Assembly: GCF_003751445.1 (NCBI RefSeq)
Contig: NZ_RJUU01000001.1
Span: forward strand, 2,051,001 to 2,115,000
Source of the DNA: Streptomyces sp. 840.1
GTDB taxonomy: Bacteria > Actinomycetota > Actinomycetes > Streptomycetales > Streptomycetaceae
Direction: 5' to 3'
Length of the DNA: 64,000 nt
This document shows, piece after piece, positions 41,587 through 50,474 of this stretch (position 1 is the stretch's first letter; each line of letters opens with the position of its first letter). The position numbers and the translations under genes are program-made. The notes under the pieces are model-generated. The model worked only from the letters and a program-made list of their open reading frames with translations, was not told the origin of the DNA and searched no databases.

Positions 41587-44500
41587 TCATCGTCCGATCA
41601 CCGCGGGGGCGCCGCCCTCGTCCGTGCCCCATACGTCCTCGTCCTCCGGGACCCACGAGTCACGGGCACGCTCACCGCTCTCGGTCTGGGTCCGGCCGGA
41701 GTCGCCGCCCGCCCCGGCGCCACCGCCCATCGGCGCGAGGAAGGGGGTGCGGCCCGCGGTGGGGCCGCCGGCCGCCACGCGCACCTCGTCGTCCGCGTAC
41801 CGGCCGCCGCGGGGAGCGCCCGCGCCGGGACGGGGGCGGCGGTTGTTGACCACTTCGCCGTCGATCACGTTACGGACGCGCTCGCCGGAGTCGGACTGGC
41901 CGCCGCCCTTGCCGCCCATGCCACCTCCCATACCGCCGCCCATACCGCCGCCCATGCCGCCACCGCCGCCCGTCGGCGAGCCGGCCGCGCCCGTGCCGCC
42001 ACCGGCCGCCGCGCCCGAGCCGCCCATGCCGTCGGCGGTGGGGCCGGGGAACGGGCCGCTGTTCAGGAACGGGCGGTTGTGGCTCGGCGCGGCCGCCGCG
42101 TCCGCGCCCCCGCTGCCGCCCAGGGGCGATTCGTAGGGGTTCTCGTCGAACAGCTCCTCCTCGTAGGAGGGGGAGTCGTACGAGGGGGCCGTGAAGTCGA
42201 GCGAGCCGTTGTTGAGGTGGCCGGAGCCGAAGGACGAGCCGGAGTCGTCGAGGTATCCGGAGGTCGTCGAGCCGTCCGGGTGGGTGACCGTGGTGGTGCC
42301 GGTGTCCGGGTTGACCGTCTGGGTGGAGCCGTCCGGGTAGTCCGTGACCACGTTGCCGCCGGGGTCCAGGTGGGTGGTGCTGCCGCCTGGGTTGGTCAGC
42401 AGGTCGCCGGTGTTGAGCGGGCCCGAGGTGGTCGAACCGTCGGGGCTCGTCACGGTCGAGGAGTGCGTGACCGGGTCGATCGTGGTGGTGGAGCCGTCCG
42501 GGAACTCGGTGATCACCCGGCCGCTGGAGTCGATGTGCGACTCGCCGCCGCCGGGGATGTCCAGCGCGCCGTCGTTGACGGGACCGGAGATGTGGGTGGA
42601 CGACAGATCGGGCAGATCGCCGCCGTTGAGGGTTTCCCGGCGGGTGTTGTCGTACTTGGCCTCCGCCTCGGCCTGCTTCTTCTCCTGCTCCTGCCGGACC
42701 TGGTCCTGCTTGGTCTCGGCCTCCTTCTGCCGCTGCTCCTGCTCGGACCGGTACTGGTCCTCCTTGGCCTCCTGCTCCTTGCGGATCTGGTCCTGCTTGG
42801 CTTCCTGCTCCCCCTGCTTGGCCTCCTGCTTGGCCTGGGCCTCGGCCTGCTTCTGCTCGGCCTCCTTCTCCTTCGCCTCCTGCTTGGCCTCCTGCTCCGC
42901 CTGCTTCTTCTCCTGCTCCTCCTGCTGCTGCTCCTGGCGCTCCTCCTGCTCGGTGCGGATGCGGTCCTGCTTCTTCTCCTGTTCGGCCTGCTTGGCCTCG
43001 GCCTCCTTCTCCTTGGCCTCCTGCTTGGCCTCCTGCTCCTTCTCCTTCGCCTCCTGCTTGGCCTCCTGCTCGGCCTGCTTCTGCTCCGCCTCCTTCTCCT
43101 TGGCCTCCTGCTCCGCCTTGGCCTGGGCCTCCTTGGCGTCCTGCTCCTTCTTCGCCTTCTCCTGTTCGGCCTTGGCCTGGTTCATCTGGAGGATCTGCAT
43201 GTTCTCCGAACGAGCCTGTGCCGCAGCCTGCTTGGCCTCCTGCTCCTTGCGGATCTCCTCCTGCTTCTTCTCCTGCTCGGCCTGCTTGGCCTCCTGCTCC
43301 TTCTCCTTGGCCTCCTGCTTGGCCTCGGCCTCCTGCTCCTTGGCCTCCTGCTTGGCCTCCTGCTCCTTCTCCTTCTCCTCCTGCTTGGCCTCCTGCTCGG
43401 CCTGCTTCTGCTCGGCGGCCTTCTCCTTGGCGTCCTGCTCGGCCTTGGCCGCCTTCTCCTTCGCCTCCTGCTCGGCCTTGGCCTTCGCCTCCTTCTCCTC
43501 GGCCTCCTTCTCCTTGCGCTCCTGCTCCTCCTTGGCCGCCTTCTCCTTGGCCTCCTGCTCGGCCTTGGCCTTGGCTTCCTTGGCCTCCTGCTCGGCCTTG
43601 TCCTTCAGCCGCTGCGCCTCCGCCTTGGCGGCCTGGTCCTTCTGCCACTGGATGAACGCCGCCTGCTTGGCCGCGGCGTCAGCGGCGGCGGCCTTGGCGT
43701 CGGCATCGTCCTTCGCCGCCTTCTCCTCCGCGACGTCGGCCTTGTCGTCCTTGTAGTCCGACTCAAGCGTGCCGCTGGTGCCCCGGGACTTCACTTCCCC
43801 CAGGTCGAAGCTGCTGTTGCTCCAGCTGTTGCGCACCTTCTCCATGGCGGCGATCGCGGCCTTGTCGAGCTGGTCGATGACCGTCTGCTGCCACATCTCG
43901 ACAGCCTTGTTCCCAATGTTCAGCCAGGTCCCGAGCTCCTTGAGCTCACCGAACTCAGCCGCCGGGACGACCAGTTCCCCGTCATAGGACGAGATCTTCT
44001 CGATGGCGGCCTTGTTGTCGAAGCCCGCCTCGGCGATGTAGTTCGTGTAGTAGGACTCCCCGGCAGGCTCGATCTCATAAGTGATCTTCGTTATGTTGTT
44101 GTCCCACACATGGTTCATCACCGCGGTGAGCAGCTGGTTCAGCAGGATCAGCGGGTTCCCGTACCTCCATTCCCACTTCATCCACGCGTTGTGCAGATCT
44201 ACGACGGCATCGCTGAAGTCCTTCTTGGCCGCCCTGATCTCGTTGCCCTGCTTCGAATAGCCGGTACCCGAGGTCATGTCCTCGGCATAGTCCGAGTACT
44301 GCTTGTTCACCTTGTGGACCAGGTCCCAGAAGACACCTGCGGCCTTGCCGCGCCAGGCGTCGTTCTTCTCCTTGCCGACCCTGCTCTGCCACTCCTCGAC
44401 CAGCTTGTGCTGACTGGCGAAGAACTGGGCGACCCGGTCGAAGGAGCCGGCCACCACGTCGAAGTTGCCGAGGGTGACGGAGTCGGGGTCGTCCACCGAC

Positions 44501-45036
44501 TTGCCGCCCCAGCTGAAGCCGTAGGTGCCGTACTGCTCGTTGTTGCGCAGCTCCTCCAGCGCCAGTCCAGTGCCGAAGGCGTACTGGGTGACCGGCGTGG
44601 TGTCCCAGGTGGGCTTGCCGTCCATTCCCAGGTGGCCGTCGATGTGGCTGGAGAACTGCCCGCCCTCGAAGTACCCCTGGCTCGGGCTCTTTCCGCCGCC
44701 CGAGTTGCCGAGCATCGTGATCCGCGCCTTGTGCATCGTCACGTCGGATCCCTCACCACCGGAGGAGTGGTAGAAGGGGATGACGAAGTCGGTGCTCTCG
44801 ATCTTGTAACCGGCGTTTTCCGTCAGCCAGTTCATGTCCTCGGTGTCGACGTAGTCGACATAGCCGACGTCGGAGATCTCCACCTTCATCAGCGGAATGC
44901 CCTCGTTGCCGACCAGGGTGTCGAAGAGGTCGCTCCTGGCCGGCGCCTTGTATCCCGTGAAGAAGTGGGCCGCCTCGGCCCACTTGTCGTTGGCACTGGT
45001 GAGTTTGTTGGTGATCTTGCTGGAGTCGAGCGCCAT
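41587..45036 (-). CDS. AAWKG-type T7SS protein with a very long charged helix
   Basis: A 1,149-residue protein. Residues 1-430 form a globular, mostly helical domain with a WXG-like turn NDAWRGKAAG; it matches the streptomycete family I know as AAWKG. Residues about 440-830 are almost entirely E, K, Q and A (EAKQEAKEKEQ units), predicting a single continuous helix or coiled coil tens of nanometres long. Next come short beta-type repeats with FPDGST/YPDGST/SPDGST motifs (about 860-960), then Gly/Met-rich (GGGM) and acidic disorder. There is no signal peptide, so export by the T7SS itself is likely. A structural, pilus-like or tether role is inferred. AAAAGG lies upstream of the ATG. Confidence 0.85.
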   Translation of the reverse strand: MALDSSKITNKLTSANDKWAEAAHFFTGYKAPARSDLFDTLVGNEGIPLMKVEISDVGYVDYVDTEDMNWLTENAGYKIESTDFVIPFYHSSGGEGSDVTMHKARITMLGNSGGGKSPSQGYFEGGQFSSHIDGHLGMDGKPTWDTTPVTQYAFGTGLALEELRNNEQYGTYGFSWGGKSVDDPDSVTLGNFDVVAGSFDRVAQFFASQHKLVEEWQSRVGKEKNDAWRGKAAGVFWDLVHKVNKQYSDYAEDMTSGTGYSKQGNEIRAAKKDFSDAVVDLHNAWMKWEWRYGNPLILLNQLLTAVMNHVWDNNITKITYEIEPAGESYYTNYIAEAGFDNKAAIEKISSYDGELVVPAAEFGELKELGTWLNIGNKAVEMWQQTVIDQLDKAAIAAMEKVRNSWSNSSFDLGEVKSRGTSGTLESDYKDDKADVAEEKAAKDDADAKAAAADAAAKQAAFIQWQKDQAAKAEAQRLKDKAEQEAKEAKAKAEQEAKEKAAKEEQERKEKEAEEKEAKAKAEQEAKEKAAKAEQDAKEKAAEQKQAEQEAKQEEKEKEQEAKQEAKEQEAEAKQEAKEKEQEAKQAEQEKKQEEIRKEQEAKQAAAQARSENMQILQMNQAKAEQEKAKKEQDAKEAQAKAEQEAKEKEAEQKQAEQEAKQEAKEKEQEAKQEAKEKEAEAKQAEQEKKQDRIRTEQEERQEQQQEEQEKKQAEQEAKQEAKEKEAEQKQAEAQAKQEAKQGEQEAKQDQIRKEQEAKEDQYRSEQEQRQKEAETKQDQVRQEQEKKQAEAEAKYDNTRRETLNGGDLPDLSSTHISGPVNDGALDIPGGGESHIDSSGRVITEFPDGSTTTIDPVTHSSTVTSPDGSTTSGPLNTGDLLTNPGGSTTHLDPGGNVVTDYPDGSTQTVNPDTGTTTVTHPDGSTTSGYLDDSGSSFGSGHLNNGSLDFTAPSYDSPSYEEELFDENPYESPLGGSGGADAAAAPSHNRPFLNSGPFPGPTADGMGGSGAAAGGGTGAAGSPTGGGGGMGGGMGGGMGGGMGGKGGGQSDSGERVRNVIDGEVVNNRRPRPGAGAPRGGRYADDEVRVAAGGPTAGRTPFLAPMGGGAGAGGDSGRTQTESGERARDSWVPEDEDVWGTDEGGAPAVIGR

Positions 45037-45220
45037 GCCAGGATGCCTTTTCGGTCAGGGCGGATGATGAGGAGAACGGGCCGGGCGGTTCCGCCCTGCG
45101 GGACAGCCTTGGGGCAGCGCGCCGCAACGACCCCGCGCATCACGCGGTCATGACGCCTTCACGGGGAATCCGCGGCGGGCAGCGCGGGCCGGCGTTGCCG
45201 CGGGGACTCGGTCGTCGTCA

Positions 45221-45730
45221 TCAGTCGTCGTCATCGTCGTCCCCGCCGCCCTTCGAGTCACCGGTGCCTTCGGAGAGAATGTCGTCCACGCCCTCGAAGA
45301 AGTTGACGAACTTCTTCCCCTCGATCTTCTCCATGTTGTCGTCCTGGGTCTTGAACATCTCGTCGATGGTGTCCTGGAGGTTGTCCTCGATCTCCTCGAA
45401 GAGCTCGATCTGGAACTTGAGGATCTCGTCGATCTGATCGACCATCGCGTTCAGGGACTTGATCAGGTAGCCGCCGTTGGTCCGGCCGTCCTTGTCACCT
45501 GCCATCACGCCGATGGCCAGCGGCACCTTCTGCCCGTCGTAGAAGCCGTGCGCCTTCTTCGAGCCGTCGTCCCCGCCCTGGAGGTTGGGGATACCCGGCA
45601 CCAGCACCCCGTCCGGGGCGTTCCCGTCCTCCCTCACCTTCTTGATCGAGGCGAGGAACGGAACGACGTCCTTGTCGAGAAAGCTCTGCAGCCAGGCCTT
45701 GTTGAGATTGACTGCGGGTTTGTCGGCCAT
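45221..45730 (-). CDS. acidic helical T7SS-locus protein, unknown family
   Basis: A 169-residue protein with AGGAG before the ATG. The N-terminal third (NLNKAWLQSFLDKDVVPFLASIKKV) and a long acidic middle helix (MVDQIDEILKFQIELFEEIE, then DTIDEMFKTQDDNMEKIEG) suggest a helical bundle; the extreme C-terminus is a run of Asp. It has no WXG motif or membrane segment. It lies between the WXG100 pair and the AAWKG gene, so it is probably another substrate or a chaperone of this system. I do not recognise the family. Confidence 0.75.
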   Translation of the reverse strand: MADKPAVNLNKAWLQSFLDKDVVPFLASIKKVREDGNAPDGVLVPGIPNLQGGDDGSKKAHGFYDGQKVPLAIGVMAGDKDGRTNGGYLIKSLNAMVDQIDEILKFQIELFEEIEDNLQDTIDEMFKTQDDNMEKIEGKKFVNFFEGVDDILSEGTGDSKGGGDDDDDD

Positions 45731-45788
45731 TGCGCACTACTCCTGTTTTCCTTGGGTTTCCACCGGCTTCGGGGCGTTTCGCGGATCT

Positions 45789-45861
45789 CCGTGGGGCATC
45801 GGCGCACCGCCCCACGGAAGCGGGCGGCCGCTCGCGTGACGCACACGCGGGCGGCCGCCCG
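45789..45861 (-). terminator. tandem hairpins between the second WXG100 gene and the acidic protein gene
   Basis: CCGTGGGGC (45789-45797) pairs with GCCCCACGG (45809-45817). Next to it GGGCGGCCGC (45822-45831) pairs with GCGGCCGCCC (45851-45860), with an inner GCGTG/CACGC helix. There is no T run, so these may be partial terminators or RNA-stability hairpins that raise WXG100 output over the downstream genes. Confidence 0.6.
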
Positions 45862-45902
45862 AAGAGACACAGGGGGCGTGTCGCCCTACGACAGTCCCTG
45901 GG

Positions 45903-46232
45903 TCAGCTGCCGATGCGCACGCTCTCCCACAGCGAGGTCAGGGACTTCTCGCTGTACTGGTAGGTGTCGGAGACGTCGTTCAGCAGGGCCGAGTTCTCGG
46001 CGAGGATGCGCTTCATCTCCTGGACCGCGTGGTCCCAGGCCGCCTGCTTCTCGCCGTACACCGCCTTGTCGTCACCTTCCCAGGTGCGCTGGAGCTCCTG
46101 GAGCTCCGCCTCCAGGTTGGTGAGGATGCTGTCGATCGCCTTGGTCTGGTGGACCATGTCGTCGGCGGCGTTCTGCATGTGGGAGTAGTCGACGTAGATC
46201 TGGCCGTCGGTGAAGTCAAGCGGGGGGGTCAT
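45903..46232 (-). CDS. WXG100-family ESX protein (EsxA-like)
   Basis: A 109-residue helical-hairpin protein with W51-E-G53 between two amphipathic helices and a C-terminal Y91xxxE95, the composite export signal form of Esx substrates. No signal peptide. It should pair with the product of the adjacent gene 88 bases upstream and be secreted through EccC. GAGG precedes the ATG 46232 at good spacing. Length is slightly above the usual 95-105 residues. Confidence 0.93.
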   Translation of the reverse strand: MTPPLDFTDGQIYVDYSHMQNAADDMVHQTKAIDSILTNLEAELQELQRTWEGDDKAVYGEKQAAWDHAVQEMKRILAENSALLNDVSDTYQYSEKSLTSLWESVRIGS

Positions 46233-46320
46233 GGTCGTCCTCGTCTCGCGGCGGTTGCTTCGGGTAGGGGGTCGTGCCGAGCCCGGGTGGCGGTCACAAC
46301 GCCCGGTGCGGGGGCGGTCG

Positions 46321-46677
46321 TCAGCTGCCGGCCGTCGAGCCCGCCAGGGCGTTGAAGATCTCCTCGGCGCGACTCTGTGCCTGCTGGATGGACTCGTTCG
46401 CGGTGGACTGCTGGATGCCCTGCGCGCGCATCGTCTCCTCCAGCGTCCCGATCATGTCGCGAAGGTTCTTGGAGATGATCTCCGCCTGCGAGTCCCACCG
46501 GTCGAGCAGGTTCTGGAACGCGCCACCGTCGCTTCCCGCGTATCCGGAGGACAGGTTGTGCTTCATGTTCTCCACGTCCTGCCGGCTGTTCTGGACGCCG
46601 CTGAAGGCCATTTCCAGAGCCGTGACACCGTTCTGTGTCGCTGACGCCAGTGACTGCTGTCCGCCTGTACCTGCCAT
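46321..46677 (-). CDS. WXG100-family ESX protein with variant YAG turn (EsxB-like partner)
   Basis: A 118-residue helical protein in tandem with the EsxA-like gene. The turn reads Y46-A-G48 instead of WXG, followed by a second helix (FQNLLDRWDSQAEII) and a flexible Ala/Gly/Ser tail. Such tandem pairs encode Esx heterodimers; one member often has a degenerate motif. AGGAGG lies 9 bases before ATG 46677. A likely promoter sits about 110 bases upstream, so transcription of the abundant substrates can be independent of eccD-eccB. Confidence 0.92.
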   Translation of the reverse strand: MAGTGGQQSLASATQNGVTALEMAFSGVQNSRQDVENMKHNLSSGYAGSDGGAFQNLLDRWDSQAEIISKNLRDMIGTLEETMRAQGIQQSTANESIQQAQSRAEEIFNALAGSTAGS

Positions 46678-47072
46678 ATGCCTGTGCCTCCTGGAGTGTC
46701 ACGCCGCCGGTCACAAGATCCGGGCGGCGCGATGCGTGTACGGACGCGGCCGGAGGACCGGCGTCCGGACGGGATGGACAAAGGGAGCCTAAGGACAGGT
46801 GAGTTGACAGCTCAATGGCCTGAGTCACCCTTTCCGCTCCAACCCGGTGTTTCGGCCGATTCGTGAGAGGGATTCGGCCTCGACGTCAGTTGTGTCCCTT
46901 TACGTGGGCGTAGTTGTGCTTTCACCTACCAGGACGCCCATCGTGCACGTCCCGTTTCGCCACCGCGGGGACTTTCTCTCGCGTCACACGATGTTCATCT
47001 CCCCCGCCACCACGATGTGCCACTCGCGCGTCACGGTGCGGTGCGCCGTGCGACGTTCCTGTTTCCGGGTGC
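46678..47072. other. 395-bp intergenic region between eccB and the WXG100 pair
   Basis: No convincing gene is present. Short frames on both strands lack ribosome sites and do not resemble known families. The half nearest the WXG100 genes is less GC-rich and holds the likely minus-strand promoter described at 46786-46815; the half nearest eccB shows no clear terminator. Confidence 0.7.
46786..46815 (-). promoter_or_regulatory. likely housekeeping-type promoter of the WXG100 operon
   Basis: On the minus strand TTGAGC (46810-46815), an 18-base spacer and TAGGCT (46786-46791) form a fair Streptomyces promoter about 108 bases upstream of the first WXG100 start codon. An imperfect inverted repeat (TGAG...CTCA) overlaps the -35 and could be an operator. 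Confidence 0.45.
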
Positions 47073-48521
47073 TCACTTGCGCTCGCAGCGCGGCGTCGTG
47101 TTCGCGCTCCGGCCCATCGCGGCGGCCTCCTTCGTCAGGTCCGGGCCCGTCGGCAGCATCGCGAGCAGCGGCGCGGGCAGTCCGCGCGCCTGGGCCTGCG
47201 AGTAGCCGAGCGCCGTGAGCGCGTCCACCGTCCCCACCCGGTACTTCATCCCGGTGTCCGTCACCAGGTAGACCGTGGTGCCGAGCGGGCTCCCGCCCGC
47301 CCCGAGCGCGCGCACCAGGGATCCGGCGCCCGGCTGCACGGCGACCGTGCCGACCGGCATGCACGCCGGGGTGAGCCCCTCGGGCGGCGCCTGCGAGGCC
47401 GGGCCCAGGGCGCCCGGCGCGGTCATGGCCACGCTGATCCGGGGGCCGCGCTCGCCGGGCTCGACCCGTACGCAGACGGTGCGGTCCTCGCCGAGGGCCA
47501 CCGCTTCCGGCGGCGCCGCGGGCAGGTCCGGGTCCTGTGCGCTCTCGCCCGCGCCCGGGGCCAGCCGGCCGCTCAGCACGTCCGCGCCCAGCGCGGTCAC
47601 CTTGGCCGCGCCGCCCCCGTACACCTTCTGGCGGGTCTCCGGGTCGCCGAGCACGAGCGCGGCGCCGGTCGCGGTGAGGGGGCTCAGGCCCTCCTTGCGG
47701 AGCAGGTAGTAGCGGTCGGCGGAGCCGGGCACGGTGACCCGGAACACCTCGCCGACGCGGGTCTTCCGGCCGCCCAGCGAGGGCCCATCCTGCCCCTTGC
47801 CGGGCACGTCGGGCGCGCTGAGGTCGGGCCCCGAGGGCAGGGCGTTCAGGAAGGGCGCCGAGACGGGGATCCTCGGGGTGGTTCCGTAGCCGAGGGCCTC
47901 GCGGGCGCGGCCGTCCGCGTCGAGCCGGAGCTTGCTGCCCCGCCACACCAGATAGCCGGCCTTGTCCGGGCCCGTCACCAGCATCGCCTGGTCGGTGGGC
48001 AGCCCCGCCGCGTCGGCCTCCACGCCCACCGCGACGGTGGTGGCCGTCGACGCGGTCGCACCGCCCGAGCAGACCTGCCACGGTCCGGTGTCCAGGTCCG
48101 TGCTCGCGGGCAGCGCGTCCGGCGCACCGCTGATCCCGATCGGCGCCCCGTGCGGCGTACCGCTCAGGGAGCCGCTGCCGACGGACGTCGCCTTCATGTC
48201 GGCGCCCCCGAGCAGCCGCGCGGAGGCGTAGTTGCGCACCGGGCGCAGCCGGCCGTCCAGGTAGAGGTAGCGGGAGCCGGTGTCCTTGTTCACGACGAGG
48301 GTCCCGGCCGTGCGCCAGGAGTCCGTGCTGCCGGGCTTGAGCAGACCGAGGACGAACGACCCCGCCGTCAGCAGGACGGCGATGACGATACCGATCACCA
48401 CGCCCCGGTTGGTCCGGCCCTGCGGGCTCTCGGGGGCGTCCGGATCCGCGCGCAGCATGCCGGAGGTGAGCCGGCCCATGACGAACATGTGCGCCTGGAC
48501 CTGGTCGCGTTTGGACTGCAT
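47073..48521 (-). CDS. eccB: type VII secretion system core protein EccB
   Basis: A 482-residue single-pass membrane protein of the ESX core complex. A short cytoplasmic N-terminus (KRDQVQAHMFVMGRLTSGML) is typical of EccB, followed by one membrane helix at about residues 40-61 (VVIGIVIAVLLTAGSFVLGLL) and a large extracytoplasmic domain with repeated YL/YYLL and ALGYS motifs in the R1-R4 style (VYLVTDTGMKYRV, LTALGYSQAQARGLP). Length is normal. It begins 21 bases after eccD ends and AAGGGAG precedes its ATG, so the two form one transcript. Confidence 0.95.
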   Translation of the reverse strand: MQSKRDQVQAHMFVMGRLTSGMLRADPDAPESPQGRTNRGVVIGIVIAVLLTAGSFVLGLLKPGSTDSWRTAGTLVVNKDTGSRYLYLDGRLRPVRNYASARLLGGADMKATSVGSGSLSGTPHGAPIGISGAPDALPASTDLDTGPWQVCSGGATASTATTVAVGVEADAAGLPTDQAMLVTGPDKAGYLVWRGSKLRLDADGRAREALGYGTTPRIPVSAPFLNALPSGPDLSAPDVPGKGQDGPSLGGRKTRVGEVFRVTVPGSADRYYLLRKEGLSPLTATGAALVLGDPETRQKVYGGGAAKVTALGADVLSGRLAPGAGESAQDPDLPAAPPEAVALGEDRTVCVRVEPGERGPRISVAMTAPGALGPASQAPPEGLTPACMPVGTVAVQPGAGSLVRALGAGGSPLGTTVYLVTDTGMKYRVGTVDALTALGYSQAQARGLPAPLLAMLPTGPDLTKEAAAMGRSANTTPRCERK

Positions 48522-48542
48522 CGCAGCGTGTCTCCCTTCCGG

Positions 48543-49943
48543 TCAGCCGTTGATGGACCGCAGGGCGCTGTACACGCCGAGCACCCAGAGCGCGAGCGGC
48601 AGCATGCTGATCGCGAGCGCCGAGTGCAGCAGTTCCCCGGCACGGCCCCAGTACGGCACGAGCCGGCGCCCGGGGACGGTCCAGGCGGCGATCGCGACCG
48701 CCGCCGTCACGGCGAGCAGCCCCGCGGCCGTCACCAGCCGGTTGGCGGGCGAGGCGGCCGGGGCGGCGACCAGCACCAGCAGGATCAGTCCGCTCACGCC
48801 CGGGACCACCAGCGACATGCGCTGCCAGATGTTGCCCAGTCCCCGTGCGTGCAGGATGAGCAGCAGGGACAGGGCCACCGTCATGATGATCTCGGCGAGT
48901 TCGTCCTCCCGGCCCAGTACGACGACGCAGCCGAGGCCGACGACACCCACCGCCCCGTACAGCGCGGTCATCCAGCCGTCGGCGAGCACGGCGCGGGCCG
49001 AGACCACCGAGGTGGCGTGCGGCTCGATGCCCTCCTGGAGCTGCTGGGCGTTGGTCGGCAGCGGTGGCATCCGCATCCCGGACATCCGGAAGGCCAGTGA
49101 GGGCACGAACGCGCCGAGGATCACCGCCAGGACGGCGACGATCCCGGCGGCGTGCACGGGTGCCAGGTCCGTCACGATGAGCAGCACGGCGACCAGGGCC
49201 GCGAACGCCGAGACGACGGCGACGCCCAGGAACAGCGCGGCGAACGCGGCCACGACGGCGAGGGCGAGGACCGCCCCGCCCGCCGCTGCGGCGCCCGCGG
49301 CGAGCAGCCGCGCGCCCAGCGTCTCGTACGCGTGCGGCCCGCTGAGTTCACCGCCCGGCAGCAGCCAGCCGGCCAGCGCCAGGTAGGGCGCCACCATGAA
49401 GCCGAGTGCGGCCCCGGCGCCGGCGTCCCCGACCGCCCGGCTCGCCGCGCCGGCGCCCGCGAGCAGCAGCAGGCCCGCCGCGGTGGCGAACACGGCCCGG
49501 GTCAGCGCGGAGCCGCCGGGCCACGCGATCACCACCATGCCGCCGACGAGCACCGCGACCGCGATGCCGAGCAGGACCCAGCGGCTGACCTTGGGGGTCC
49601 AGCCGTAGGGGTGGTCCCGCATCGTGGTGGAGATGCCGTCGACCAGGTCGTCCAGGTGCACCTCGGGCAGGGCGTCGGTGCGCGGTCTGAGGTAGAGGGT
49701 GTCGCCGTCGCGCAGGCCGTAGGAGTCGAGGGTGCGTTCCTCGTCCAGGGGTTCGCCGCCGAGCCGCTGGAGTACCCAGCCGCCGTGGTCGATGCCGGCC
49801 TCTTCGAGGTTGTCGCCGGCGTATCCGAGCACCGCCGGCAGCAGGTCCGACACGGGGACGTCGGCGGGGACGGCGAGATCGATGCTCCTGGCCGGGGCTC
49901 GTACCGTCAGACGGCACAGCTCGGCCACCTGAGTGTCAGTCAT
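48543..49943 (-). CDS. eccD: type VII secretion system membrane channel component EccD
   Basis: A 466-residue protein. Residues 1-95 are a ubiquitin-like cytoplasmic domain (CRLTVRAPARSIDLAVPADVP, LDSYGLRDGDTLYLR); residues about 125-465 contain roughly eleven membrane helices. This is the standard EccD layout; two copies form the membrane vestibule of the ESX core. It is the first gene of the long minus-strand array and is divergent from eccC. The helices between about 125 and 265 are very Ala/Val/Gly-rich, as usual for high-GC genomes. No eccE-like gene follows. Confidence 0.95.
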   Translation of the reverse strand: MTDTQVAELCRLTVRAPARSIDLAVPADVPVSDLLPAVLGYAGDNLEEAGIDHGGWVLQRLGGEPLDEERTLDSYGLRDGDTLYLRPRTDALPEVHLDDLVDGISTTMRDHPYGWTPKVSRWVLLGIAVAVLVGGMVVIAWPGGSALTRAVFATAAGLLLLAGAGAASRAVGDAGAGAALGFMVAPYLALAGWLLPGGELSGPHAYETLGARLLAAGAAAAGGAVLALAVVAAFAALFLGVAVVSAFAALVAVLLIVTDLAPVHAAGIVAVLAVILGAFVPSLAFRMSGMRMPPLPTNAQQLQEGIEPHATSVVSARAVLADGWMTALYGAVGVVGLGCVVVLGREDELAEIIMTVALSLLLILHARGLGNIWQRMSLVVPGVSGLILLVLVAAPAASPANRLVTAAGLLAVTAAVAIAAWTVPGRRLVPYWGRAGELLHSALAISMLPLALWVLGVYSALRSING

Positions 49944-50474
49944 CGGGATGGCTCACGCTTCTCCGGTTACTGCTGAGAACGGGCAGGGGAACGCGGACTG
50001 ACTGACCGCCGGAATTCACTGGTGCCGGGCGCGTCCCAAAGCCCCGGGAAAGGGCCGGTTGTTGGCGGTCGCCGTAATGATCGTAGTATCAGCCGCCTGT
50101 TGTGGGCGATGTGGCCCATGGCACCGGATGTGATGTGACCGTCGGCGCACCAGGTGTCCGACGCTGAATTCGGCGTGGCGAATGGCACGGGAGGCCGCGT
50201 GACAAATTCGCCGCGTGACAAGGAAACCGGCGTGGTCCGGACGGTGCCCCGGCCTGCGGTACGACGTGGCGCCGGTCTGCCGGCCGGTGGCCGCACGACC
50301 CGGCAGGGCCGTGATTCGGCCCGGACGGGTTGCGGCGAGACTGTGACAGAGCGCCGCGCCGACATGGCGGTGCGGGATGCCGGGTGCCGGTCGTACCCGG
50401 CCCGGCACCGACGAGGGGCGACACCGGCGCCGTGCCGCCCGCGCTCCACCCCTGCCCCGTAAGGAGACGGTTCC
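49944..50474. other. 531-bp divergent control region between eccD and eccC
   Basis: No real gene seen. A plausible plus-strand promoter is TTGGCG (50062-50067), 16 bases, TAGTAT (50084-50089); the overlapping minus strand reads TACGAT, a fair -10 for eccD. The 12-bp direct repeat GCCGCGTGACAA occurs at 50194-50205 and 50210-50221, 16 bases apart, and may bind a regulator. The region is richer in A and T than its neighbours around 50040-50230. Confidence 0.5.

Noticed and set aside
42079..45153. Long Leu-rich plus-strand frame opposite the AAWKG gene
   Set aside because: Poly-leucine is the antisense reading of the Glu/Lys/Gln repeats; it has no credible start signal and a ribosome site is lacking.
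46984..48081. Second minus-strand frame inside eccB
   Set aside because: Gly/Arg-rich out-of-frame reading of eccB with no domain or ribosome site.
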